Below are positions 22,973-35,130 of a stretch of 64,000 nt of DNA, piece by piece. A program made the translations under genes and the position numbers. The stretch is from contig NC_088099.1 of the NCBI RefSeq assembly GCF_036370855.1, positions 17,637,501-17,701,500 on the forward strand, in the 5' to 3' direction. The notes beneath the pieces were generated by a model. The model was given only the letters and a program-made list of their open reading frames with translations. It was not told the origin of the DNA and searched no databases. The DNA comes from Dromaius novaehollandiae. Taxonomy: Eukaryota; Chordata; Aves; Casuariiformes; Dromaiidae. Every line of letters starts with the position of its first letter. The first letter of the stretch is position 1.

Positions 22973-25900
22973 AGAAAATTAATTAGAGAACAGCCCAGAT
23001 CTTAAGAACCTTAAATCAAAGATATTGGCTTTCTATCCCTAACCTTCTGGCATTAATCTGAGCATATGACATGCTGTAGGAATCCTGCTCTTCTGGTCAG
23101 CATGGCCACAAGCTCTGCTGAAGAAGCTCTGGAGGACCTGTGGGTTGGGAACCACCACCCCAATCTGGTCAGGCTGGACACTGAATCTCTTGGTGAACGT
23201 GCTGCTGTGTTGCTCAGGACAGGGGGGTTAGAGGCTGGTGGGCAGAGAAGAGTCGAGAGCCCTGCGGAGAGGGCAGAGCCCGGTGACTTCTGCTGGCTCC
23301 ACTGACTGTAAGGACGAAGTAATGATGTGTTCTCACACTGTCTCCTCTGATGGGACTACTAGATAATCAGTTTAGCAGGTAATGAGAACCACTCCTCACA
23401 AATTGGCATGTATTGTCACATATAGGCTACCTTAGATAAAGTCTTCCTATTTTATGAAGGACTATGAGGACAATCAGAAACAGAAGTAATAAAACTGACC
23501 TGACTCTGCTCTCAGTCTGGATTGTAAGTAAGCCGCTGGATTATAATAGCTTGGATTATTTGAAGGGAAAATACCATTGACCATTGGGATTGATTTGAAT
23601 GGTCCTTCGATATATGCAGTTTACTGGAAAAATGAAAGAGTATTTCCTTCAGGTCTGTGGACTTTGTCTTAGAGATGGGAAGAGACACTGGCTACAAAGG
23701 AACATTATCCGCACCGGTATTTGAGGGTTGCTCTTAATTCACCTGAACCACTCTTTTCTGTCTGTATCATTCTTACAGTCCTCACCTAACTCTCTCCCTT
23801 GTGCTGCATCTTGGTGCAATTATCAACTGAAATGAGTCTGTTCATGCTCCACTTCACGTATCAGAGCATATACGGATTTTCTAAATGAGTTGTCTTGAGG
23901 TAATAGCTTCACTATCAATACTCTCTCTAGTTATTCTAGGTGGTAAGAAGCCTTTATACCAACACACATCAAGGTTTAAGATTTAACTTTGAGAAAGATA
24001 TGCATAATACACTTGTATGTAACAATGCAATTTACTTAGCAGAAATGATCTTTCTTAAGGATTAGTTTATATTTCAGGATCAATTGTAATTATACACACA
24101 AGAAAATGATTTGAGGATGAAAGACTCAAGCCTATGAGAACTTTATTATGAGAAGATGACAGGATGAATGCATTTACCCAGACTTGTGCTCAATAGCTTT
24201 GTTGCACTAATGGAACTTTTGTTAGATAAAGTAAGGTAAAGAGCATCATGGATTTGGAACTTTTTATTATCTTCATGAATTTTATCCATTAGGTTGTTTG
24301 ATTTCCTTTTAGCTTTAGTTCAGTTGACATGCTTTTAAAACAAAACAACCCCCACTCCCCAAGGAACATGGCTGAAGAATATATAGGAAAAAAATGGAAA
24401 AGAATAATTGCAAACAATTAAGGCTGTGTTTTCCTTTTAAAGGAAATCTCTACTATTGACAATTTGTGTAGAGACAAAAGCAAACACACAGCTGAGGGAA
24501 AATCAGCATGGAATGAAATAGGTAGTAAAACTAATGGGGAAAAAGTTGAACAAAAGCATAGAAAACCCTGCCAAAACCAAGCCAGGAACAGAAAAATTAA
24601 TAATCAGCTATTTTGTAACAATAACATTCTGTTACTTTTTAAAATATTTTTTATATATATGTACATATATATATACACACACACACATAAAATCCATTAT
24701 TACTTTTGAAGCAATATGGATTGGCAAACAGATCCAAGTTTTCCCCCTTTTTCTTTGTAATACTTTTATTTTTCTACATACCTAGAATTTAAGGGCTATG
24801 TGAACCCATTTAGTGATACAACCCCCTCTGTTGTCTTTTCCAGAGAGCAGGAGTTTTGTGGCCTGGCTGGTTACAACCTGATGATGCGGTTAGTGCCTGT
24901 CAGCCTTGACTGAGCAGAGGATTGTATCTGAGACTGGGGATGCCTGTATGGACTCCGCTGAAGATGTGCTCAACTGCACATGTGGGAGTAAGTGGAAGGG
25001 CAACAGTGCTGGGTGCATGCATGTGTCTCCATGATACTGCTATAGGGCTGGAGGGTGGATGGGCCAGTCTACATGGGCTACAGACCCGTTCAGCCTAAGT
25101 CACGAGTGTAACAGTGCCCTCAGTCAGTCTTCTGCTGGCCTGCATGGCATGAGCCGCTGGTGAGAGTCTGGATTTTAATTGACATAGTCAAAGTCTCCAT
25201 GACTATCATTTTTGGGCAGGCTCAGTAGAAATGGCCAAGATGAATAGGGATCAGGTTCAGCCAAGCTCTCTTTTCCCAGGGATGGATGCTAATCACCGTC
25301 CATTAATAGGGAAGAAGCTGGCAGTGCCAACACCTATTGCGTAGGTGAATGGGAGGCTTTGGTCTCCCAGCTGTTCATCCCTCACATCTCACCACCGCTC
25401 ACTCCACTGACAACTCAGATAGTTAAAATAAGCTCAGCTGACAGTCCATGGCTATACTTAAAATTTTACATATTTAAATGGGAAAACATAATAAACATCA
25501 GAGACTATTTTTCTGAATGTCGAGGCAAATGGCTGTGGTTGAGGCTAGGCCTGGAGGAGACGAAACCGGCTTCCCAGGATCCGAAGACAGTTATCTCTCA
25601 TTCAGATCTGCACTGTTCACTCTGTAACGCCTGATGCCGCCTGAAGTGTTTGGATGTCAGCAACGTGCAGATAATCCCCTTACCAAGCATTTCTTTTCCC
25701 TTCTGTCCTCCCTCATGGTATACCTATTGCTCTCCTTCTCTGCAGCGGTGGCAATTCCAGGCTCTAACTTAACAGCTGCAGTGCTTTTTTCACACAGAGC
25801 TGGGATAAAATACGGGCAGGTATTTCAGCTCAGAAAAGAAGCGGAAAACTTGGCTTCCTGCCCTTGGCTGCCGGGAGAATGCCAGGCTCCCCAGGGACTG

Positions 25901-26209
25901 AGCAGAGACTCAGCCAGGGCCCAACAAGAGAGAACTGGTCTGAATTTGTAGGAGCAGAGAAATGTCCTGATAATCGACGAAGTGCTGGGGAAGGAAAATG
26001 CAGCCCTCTTATTTTGGCCTCAGTAGGTCTGTTTGATTGTTCCTTATCTGCAGTGTCCTAGAGCTCCTGGAGAGAAAGGCCTGGGAAGGAAAAAGCATTT
26101 TCTGGTGAACTGAAAAAGCATAAGCAAATGGTGCGGGCAAAGGGTGTCCAGGAAAAAGCCTCTCCAAAAGGAAAACCTGGAATAGAAAGGAGAGGGGAAA
26201 TGGAAGTCC
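22973..26209. other. no gene recognised
   Basis: An AT-rich segment (23.4-24.8 kb) is followed by mixed sequence. It contains the TA/CA microsatellite near 24.65 kb. No coding, RNA gene or LINE sequence is recognised. Confidence 0.5.
24651..24687. repeat. TA/CA compound microsatellite
   Basis: TTATATATATGTACATATATATATA is followed by about seven CA units. It is preceded by T-rich sequence. Confidence 0.9.
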
Positions 26210-26230
26210 GGGGGGGGGGGGGGGGGGGGG
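26210..26230. repeat. G21 homopolymer
   Basis: Twenty-one consecutive G bases lie in a purine-rich context (26160-26250). The run can form a G-quadruplex, is a likely sequencing or assembly trouble spot, and its true length is uncertain. Confidence 0.95.
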
Positions 26231-29200
26231 CAGAGGAAGGAGGGAAGGATAAACCATTAGAGCCCAGCAGTTCAGATGTCTGTCCCGCAGTGGCGTGGGG
26301 CAGCGGGACTGAACACAGCACTGATGTCACTGCCGCTGCAGGAGCGCCTGCAATGCATAACGGAAGCCAGATGTGCACGGGCCGGGATGCAGGAAGACAG
26401 AGTTTTCCTGTAGAAACCTCTGACAGTGGTTAATCTCTGCTCAGGGTTCATCACGCCAAATCAAGAAGATTTTCCTTTAATGATTGTTCTCTCTGAGAGT
26501 TGAGGAAACCCACTTCTCGCCTTGAATTGACAATGTCTCCCTTTCTATTTGTTTCTTCAGCATGTCATGATGCTTCAGATGAGATGGTTGGGATAGCCAA
26601 GCTCAGCATTGATGCTGATTTGCAAGGGAAGATGAATTATGCCATGCTGTGAAAGCAGGTAGTGTTTATTTAGGTGGCAGCCTCACTGCAAACTGGGAGC
26701 TCCTAAGTGGACCCTGGAGCTTGCAACATAAACAGGCAACACAGTAAAAATAACCCCCAAAAGAATGAACCATGTCCTAATTATTGTTTTAAAGTTTAGA
26801 TGATCCTAATCTGCAGCTGGAAAGGGCAAGGTATTGTCAGGGCTTTCTGTAAGTTCATAGGAAAAAAAATGTCAGTAGAGTTATTTAAGAAGAGTTTAAC
26901 CAGCCCCCGCTGTCCCCATGGGTACGTTGTCTGTGCCAGAAGCTGCGCCCACACGAGACCCGCTGGGCTGGCCACCGCGTGATGGCCTGCTTGCTGCACC
27001 CTTGCACCGGCGTGAAGTTCACAGGCTTATGCAAGGGAAGGCTCAGAGCTGCCAAGAACTGGTAGCTGCACTGCTCAGATTTGGTGGGATTTTGTGAATC
27101 GTCACGGGAACCAGAGAAGGCTGGGGAAACTGTAAAGATTTGAGAAAGGATGATATAATTAGGTGAACGGAGGGATAGTTTTGCCTTGTAACACAGTTTT
27201 TGAGGATCTCGGTGTGTTTTTCTGGTTTGTCTGAAATGGGTCAAAGGGGCTGGGACTGTACATTGTTTGGGTGGTTCTCATCTGACTAAACATCACTGTA
27301 TTTAAGCTTATTCTTTAGACTCCCTGCAGAGTCAAGAAAGAGAAAGAAACACTTTGAGGGTACAACTCTCCTTCTCCAGAAGTAGTTGTCTAAACAAGGT
27401 CACAAAGATTGTGCCCTGAAAGTACCTATTTCTCTCAGCTGAGTATAAATCGAAAGTGACCTGCTCTGCTGGGACACCGGCACTGTGGCTGTCCAAGGCA
27501 AGGTGAGATGAACCCCACCTTAAATGATCCCAAAGGGAACAAAAATGTGATCGAGGAGCTCTTCAGTCTGGAACACAAAATGCAACAAAATCTGCAGTTG
27601 GATGTTGAAGTATACGGATTTTAAATCAAAAAGTAGATGTTTTAGGGATGATGTTCACTAGACACAAGAAAAGTGTGGTGTAGGCTGGGATGGATTTTTC
27701 AAAACCCAGAAATTCTCCTATAATGCATTTTTAAACAGAACGCATCTAGTTCAAAGACAAACTAACCAGGGAAGCTCTGGCCTGAGTTGCATGTGAAGTC
27801 AGACTAATAGTTTATAACAGTCTCTTCTCATTCTCTATTCTGCAAATCTAAATGGCAAACCGAGGACAGATTTCACCAGCTTTATTACATTTTTTAAGGT
27901 CTGCAAGTTGCCACACTACAGTGATGAGAACTAGATCTGATAGGATTTAGTAACGCTGAACTCACCAAGTCTCAGCTTTCAGTCTCTGCCACTCCTTCTT
28001 CAGGGAGAGTAGAAAGAAATATTTCTTTGCTTAGACTGTTCAAGGCTGCATCAGGAAAACAATTATTGTGAAAGGGAAATGACTGAAATCATTCAGGGTT
28101 TTGCTCCACAGAACAAAATGGGATACAATTGAAACAGGGGATGTTGTGGAAATTCTGGGGAATGCTTATTTTCATGACTGAGCCCCCACTTTCTTTTTCC
28201 CATGTACGTAGTTATCACTCATTTTTTCACAGAGTGGCACCGAGCTGGACTGGGAAAGAGGCTGAAATCAACTTCACAGAAGGTCAGTCAAGCATTTTTT
28301 TCCAGGCCGAACACTATAGGTGCATTGTTTAGAAAAGATTCAAGTGAAAAAGGTGCATGAGCCAGGGCAGCAAAAAAATATACACTTCCCACAGCTCTGA
28401 CCTTGTTTATCTGGCTGTTCTCTAAAAATGCAGGGGTTCTGCATTGTACCTTGTGAAGCTGCCACATCACATTAGTTAAGCCCTCCTAGAGAGGTTTAAA
28501 GAAACAAACTGCTGGCTCTCACATGAGCTGTCTTCATGTCACGATTTTCTTGCTTAAAAGCAGAAAAAAGAAGTGATAATGGCAGCAGGGACATCCCTCT
28601 GTTTTAACCCTTAATTTTAACAAAGTGTGCTGAAAGTTTTTGGTTGTGATTTTTCCCTTTCTTCTGCCCCTTGGAATCTTTTTTGATTTACTTGTGAAAA
28701 ACATTTCACAAATTCCTCTTTTTTAACATGTTTGTGTGTATGTAGGTGTATAAATCTATATATTTATGGTATGCAGTCTTCTAATTAAATAAATTATTCG
28801 AAGCAGGAGTGGTGTCCTTGCTCTGTATTTGCTATGTGTCTAGCAGAAGGGAATCCCCCGAGTCTTTTGGGAAGACCCTTGGACTTCTTTGTGTATAAAC
28901 AGATATAACAGAAACAGATTATAATGGGAGATTGACTCAGTGGCCAAATGGCAAATATCAGGTCACTACGTTTGACTTCTACACACCCCTTACTCATGTG
29001 TACAGTCGCTTTTCCCCGTCCCACTCCCTTTGGTTGTCAGTGTTTCTCACGCCATTTGTCACCTCCTCCCAGGTATCTCCCTGTCTCCTCCTTTGACATC
29101 CTCTACATGATGCAGCTTCTGCGATGCCCAAGCCTGTGCTCCATCCCTGGAGCCTGATCATGGTGCCAAGCTCTCTGCATGCAGTTTCTGCAGTCAGGGC

Positions 29201-29406
29201 TGTTTGCGTTGTTATCTTGAGTCACCAAAGCTGGGTATTAAAAAGATCTATTTAATCTTGGAGTCTCTTCCCTTTTTCTTATGTAAAGATCAAATCCCTT
29301 TCGAGAGGCCACGCTAAATATTTAATGTTATACCACACTTGATCTTCACCAAAAGTCTCAGAGAAGGTGTTTGTGAAATCCTAAGCTTAGCTAACAGTTG
29401 CCTTCT
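26231..29406. other. no gene recognised
   Basis: Mixed composition, AT-rich from about 27.5 to 29.3 kb. Frames are short and unrelated to known proteins. Confidence 0.5.
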
Positions 29407-29422
29407 CCCCCCCCCCCCCCCC
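29407..29422. repeat. C16 homopolymer
   Basis: Sixteen consecutive C bases follow CCTTCT. This is the second long G/C homopolymer within 3.2 kb. Confidence 0.95.
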
Positions 29423-29559
29423 TTAAGAAACTGCAAGTCAGTGTTTAAGAGGAAATGAGTAAAGGGAAGAATGATGGTGTATGAAGAAAGGGAAATATCC
29501 TTCACGGTGTCTCTAGAGTATGTATGTGAGATGTTGCTGCTGGTCATCCCCATCAGGGT

Positions 29560-30190
29560 CTCCACGATGCGCTGCCCAGCGGGAGTCCCCGTGCAGCTCC
29601 CCGTGGTCCAGGGCCACCTCGGATCGGGCACGCGTGGCCGGGCACGTAGCACGCAGCGGGGCGAGCGCCGCAGCGGGCACCCACCACTGGGGGATGGGGA
29701 TGCCAAAGGGAGCTGCAGCCGCGCTCCAAAATCAATAAACAGGGAAGAGTGGAGCTTGGCCACGGCTGGGAAAGAAGAGGGCGGATTCAGCTATGATTCA
29801 GCGCAGAATAGCGCTGCGGGATACAACGTCCACTCTGTGCTATCTGCTGAGAAAGTGAGTTTAATCTTAACCGCAGCCCAGTTTCTTATCTTGTTGATGT
29901 GAGGGTGTCCACCCACTTGTGGACAGACAGCAGGATCCAAATACTGCTGCTCCTCCAAATGCTGCTGCTCCTCCCCCCCCGTGCAAGGCTGGAAGGGCTT
30001 TAACGGCTTCCTTGGGCTTGCGAGGGAGAGGGCTCGGCCAGAGCAGTGGGGCACCCAGGGGGACGCTGCCCCGCTCCCTCCGCAGCTGCAACGCGTCACC
30101 CGAGCCAGTGCGAAGGCGTTTGGGAAGCATCGCCACAGTGGCTGGCTAGGGTTGCGTGGCAGAAAAACACCCCGGAGCCCCCGCGGTGTC
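29560..30190. promoter_or_regulatory. CpG-rich patches, possible regulatory element
   Basis: CpG is dense at 29565-29690 (GGGCACGCGTGGCCGGGCAC, GCGAGCGCCGCAGCGGGC) and again at 30050-30190 (CAACGCGTCACCCGAG, CCCCCGCGGTGTCACGC). The patches are smaller than a typical promoter island. No gene is adjacent. Confidence 0.35.
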
Positions 30191-33100
30191 ACGCAGATCA
30201 GAAAAACTTTGCTGCCAATCTGTGGGGGGCAGGTCCGCAGTCCAAAATCCAATGGCAGAGACATTAGTTCAGGCATATGTGCTTAGAGAATTGGCCTGAC
30301 TAAAGAAATCCCGAGTGTGAGCAGCTCACATAAAAACCAAGATGTCAGCACAGGAATAATTTTCTGTGTGAACACCGTAGGTCTGACTCCTGTCTCAGTC
30401 AGTAAATCAGGAGAAATCCCATGGAAACCAACAAAAATGAGACAGAAAGGGAACTTGAGCCCCTCTGGTTTTGAACTGATGTGCTGTCTCTCAGGGAGAC
30501 TTTTCAGCAGCTCGGTGCAGGTGAGGTCCAAGGGACCCAGTTAGGACATGTGCCTGGCCACCACCAGCGGACGGAGCGCTGGAAGCCCAGGTGTGACAGA
30601 GAAGGTGCACGTTTTTTCTTGGCCTCACCTTTCCCATGGAAAAGGGATAAACTTGTGGTGGGGGTCTGCTTCTCTGCAGGCTGCAGCCCTGAAATGCACA
30701 CCAGGATTACTTCCAAGGCTTTGCTGTATGTCCTGTGGTGAGTGAACAAGAGCATAAAAATACTTTATAATAGCTAATGAGAAACCCAGCAATCCCTATA
30801 GTCAGGGAACTACAGAGCTTAGAGATGAGAAAGATCTGTAAAATAGGTCAGTTGAAGCGTCCCAGCAACAGTGCCAGAAAAGCTTAAAGTTTAAAGGGCT
30901 GTCTTTAAATAAGAGCAGGCATACACATTTCAAAATGCACAGGGGCTCTAAGGGACCTAAGTCACCCCTGCCCCCCCCCCGCCCCAGCACCCAGTTCTGG
31001 TGTGTGCAGTCCTGCCGAGGAGTTGCAGTGAGTTTGGTAACATCAGCCTATCCCAATAACAACCATGCTGGCCGCCTTTAGGAAATTGAATTCAAAAGTA
31101 GGATCATCCCCAGGTACACACTCGTGGGGGACAGCCCTAAACAGCTGTGAGGGGGCAGTCTTGGCCCTCACATCCGCATCTCCTGATTTTGATGAGCTCC
31201 AGCCAGAACTGAAGCCTTATTTTCAGATTTTGTTCTGTTTTTTGGGAAGTAAGATCCCAGATGCTCTGAGAAGTGACCAGGGAAGGAAAGCCCTGTGTGT
31301 ATTACCCTTGCACTGCCGTGCTGTATTGCCAGCCTGGGAGCCAGCAGCTTCCTTGCAACTGCCAAGTAGAGGCACAATTAGTGGCTCCAAAGAATAACAA
31401 AGCAGTTCAGATGTGCCGCCTGCCCTTTTCCTACTTACAGGGTCGCACCGTGTTCTTTATGGAGGAAGGTCGTAGTATTCAGGAGAGGAAAGCTGGCACC
31501 TTGGGTGCATACTGAAGAGAGCCCTGTAAGATTAGGCAGTGCACCCTTCCCTTAGACCAAAACAGTTGTTATCAATGGCCATGTGCCACGAGATGCTGAA
31601 GGCCTTTGACTCCCCTGTCTCCAGTAAACTCTCGTGCAAATGCTGTTAGGTGGCTTAGGACAAGCACATTCTATGGCCATTAAAAATGGCCCATGAGGTC
31701 TGCTGGGGCAGGGCCAGGAAGCGACGTGTCTGCCTGCTGCAGCATCCCTCTTGCTTTCTGAGCGCAGAAAAGTTCTATCAAGGCCTTTACTTACACGAGC
31801 GAAAATATATTTCTGGTATATCTGTCCATTGCCCACCCTTCATGTCAAAGGAGAGCCTCTTTTCACATCAGAAGAGCAGAAGCCAACTTTTGGCGAGGTC
31901 TCCTGTGCCTATGTCAGAACCTGTAGCCTTTGATGGACACGATCATGTCACCATCTCACTACTGGTTAGAAACCCTCTTGCCAGCTCACACTACTGGTGA
32001 CCCTAGACAGCTTCATGGTCCTGCTGCTAGGATCTTTCCTTCCAAACTTCCTTCCTCTCCTTTTCCTCCCACCCTCTGCCATGTCTCCACATACTGGAAG
32101 ATCCTCAGCCTAGCGGCACCCAGGATGCCATTAGGCAGATGCAGAGCTGGCAGATGCTGCTGTGGATGGCATTCAAGTAGTTTTTCTCTCCTAATACTCT
32201 CAGGGGACCCTTTCACCATCTGCTTCCTCTGAAGTGCAGGTTTCCACACGTATCACTGGTACTAATAAAACATCAGGGCCACTCCAGCAGAAATGATAAT
32301 TATCCTCTGCAGTTGGGTGATGATTTTAGTACTTTCCCGGTGGAAAAATGTGTCACTGGTCGCTGAAGAGCAAACCTAACAAGCAGCAAAAATAATGTCA
32401 GCTGAGTCAACTTCCTCAGCAGATAACAGAGGAGAAACATTTGATATCCTCCATCGCAAAGGAGCCATATGGAGCCTGTGCACGTGCCCTGGCCATTGAG
32501 CACGGGCTTGCTCCAAAGGCGTCTGTGTTGCTGCACCTTACTCCACACGTACAGGCAAAATAGGTGATCTGGTGTGGGAAGTGGCCCTGGGCACCCAGGT
32601 TAGAGAGTGGATGACATAGCAGCCACATGTAACATATCTACAGGCATGTTGCTAGACTTCTTTGAATGGGGACAACTTTGCTGTACGATCCCTGAGAATT
32701 AGTTTGTCTTGCCCAGCGTGAATATGAAAAATATGACTCCATAAAATCAAAGGGTGGAATTGCCTGACTGAAGCTTGCTGATGTTTTCTGCAGTTAAGGG
32801 CACAGAAATGTTAGTCCCACATCAGCCTGGTGCTTTGGAACAAAACCAGCATTTTTATTTTAAGATGACAACAACAAAAAGCCCGAAGCAAAGCAAAACA
32901 AACAGAAGAAAAGAAAGGTGATGGAAAGGGATAAAAGCTGAACTGTTTCTTTAAGGTTTGTCACACTTGCACATCACATATATTTAGATACCTGCCTTGT
33001 GTATATTTTAGATACTTTTATTGCTCATAGTGCGCTGGAGGCAAGCTAACGTGTCTGGCCAGGTGTGCTCATTCATTTCCCGGAGCCATATGGTGCCCAG

Positions 33101-34400
33101 ATGCAACGTGTGGCCTTCCGCTCCTCCCTATGCACATGCACTGTGCTGTGGGTAACTCTTGCTGTCTCCTGCTCTTCATCAGTGGAGCCGTGGGAGCCGA
33201 CATCAAGCACCAGCATTACAGAAAGGTCTCTGCTGTGTGCCCCTCTGTTAGTTTTCATACAGACTTGCAGGTTTGGGCTTCATGGTTTGTTCTTCCTAGT
33301 GGAGAGAAGAAGGTCTGTCTCGTCTTAGTTATGTGCAAGTGAGTCATTTGTTATACATGCCTTAACTCTGGATCTAGGCCTTTTTTTGCTCAGTGGTAAA
33401 CATCTGAAGACAATTGTCCTTGCAAAGGGAAGGACCTGAGCTGGCAGAGCCGCAATGCCTGAGATGACACTGAGTAGAGAAACTTCAGGATGGCTCTCCG
33501 CAAGGTTTTACCAGTCCGGCTCTGAGATCTACGACGTGCAGCTCCCTCAGAGGCGGTAGGCCCAGACCTCAGTCCTCACTGACCAGGGCCTTGAAGCATG
33601 AACGTCACATGCAGCTCATGAGTACAGCAACAATGCCCAGGGCATGCTGAGGAGCTGAGGGTGCACGGCACTAAGTAAATTCCCTCTGACCAGATAACCG
33701 TTCTTCTCGTAAAGTAAAGTGGACAATCATGGCTGTTTTAGGAGTCCTGCAGATATGGCTTTCCCTTGTGTGACCCATTGCTGCTCCCAAGGGGAAGGAG
33801 GGAGCTGACACTGTGACATATGCCCACACGGTGCAGCTGGGAGCGGCTTGCAAAACTGGGTGGCATGCGAGGCCAACAGAGTGAGAAGGTATCGTCCAGG
33901 CAGGAGAGGCCAAGAGAAAGGACTTGGCGGAAGAATATCTGTTTCTCAGCAGTCTTGGTGCCTGCATGCAAAGATCTGGAACAAGGCTGTGGATCTAGGT
34001 CCTTCTCTGGTTTAAAGGTGGCTCTTTAATGCAGGCCGAAAGCCCAAGGCACCAAGAGGTTGTACTGAACTGCAAATAGAAAGTGAGCATGCAGTTCAGC
34101 CCACCTGGTTTCACTGCTGTCCGTGCCTCTCCACCGAGCTGCTCTGTCATCTGCTGTGCCCTGATCAAAGACTCAGGCACCTGCAAAGCATGGGACTGCA
34201 GTCGCTAAGCTTGGCCTTTGTGGTGTTAAAGGTTGAATTACTTCAGGATGCTTCGGTTAACAAAGGAAAATTAGCAGGAGGAGATTTTTCCCAGCTGCAA
34301 GCCAGCGTGGGAGGAAACGTGGCTCTGTGAATCATACAATGCCAGCCAAACAATTGGAGGAACTTGCTAGAGGAAATGACTAAAATAGCCACACAGGGCA
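30191..34400. other. no gene recognised
   Basis: Short frames on both strands, a C-run near 30970-30980, and no repeat I can name. I see nothing in it that supports a gene. Confidence 0.5.
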
Positions 34401-35130
34401 GCCCTGGAGAGCTAGTTTAAAATAAATAATCAAGACATAAAAGCTAAAGCATACAAGGTAAGGGAGAACAAGCAGGGAGGGGGGAAAGAGGAGGTCCCAG
34501 AAGAGGGTAGTAGAGAGAACAACCATCATCCCCCACCTCTCCCATGTCAAAGGACCTGCTGGTGGCAAGCCCATAGCCTGAGACTCGATCCCAGTGCCGT
34601 TCCAGCCTGGACATCTCCTGGGGCTGTCCGGGCTTTGCCCACAGTGCTGGCGGCAGGACAAGACCGGCAGAGCTATCTGCTGGGCAGACTGGCAAGGGTG
34701 GGCTTGGTGGCCGGGGCTGTAGGGTGCCACGCAGCACCCGGAGCAGAAGATGTGTGGGAGATGTGTCAGTCCCTCCCGTCGCTGCTCCCACAGCCAGCAG
34801 CCAGCCATGGTGCTGGATCATCCCCCAGGCCGGTGCGAGGGCTTCTGCCCTCCCCTCTGGTCCCTGGGCACCGGAGGAAGCTCTGCCCTGGGGCAGCTGC
34901 ACAAGCAGCGCCGCGCGCAGCAGCGCTGGTACTTGCACAGGGTGCAGGTAGAAGATGTGTGACCAGCTGCCAATGCTGCACTCAGTCAGGCAGGCAAGCA
35001 GGACTTTGCAGGCTGGTTTGGCCTCCCTTGGAAGAGCTGGGAGGTTGGCAGCAGCTCTGTGGAGGGCCATGGCCTCCTCCAGGCTCCCCAGGACAGGCGT
35101 CACGGGCTACCTGTTAATTCCTACTCTGTT
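34401..35130. other. GC-rich block with long overlapping frames, not called as a gene
   Basis: A 219-codon minus frame (35103-34444) overlaps a 160-codon plus frame and several shorter ones. All are low in charged-hydrophobic patterning, rich in Pro, Ala, Gly and Ser, and without a known domain. High GC makes stops rare in all frames, which is enough to explain them. Whether the block is a conserved element or a lncRNA exon cannot be told here. Confidence 0.4.

Noticed and set aside
34444..35103. 219-codon minus-strand open frame
   Set aside because: Compositional: equally long frames overlap on the plus strand, and no family resemblance was found.
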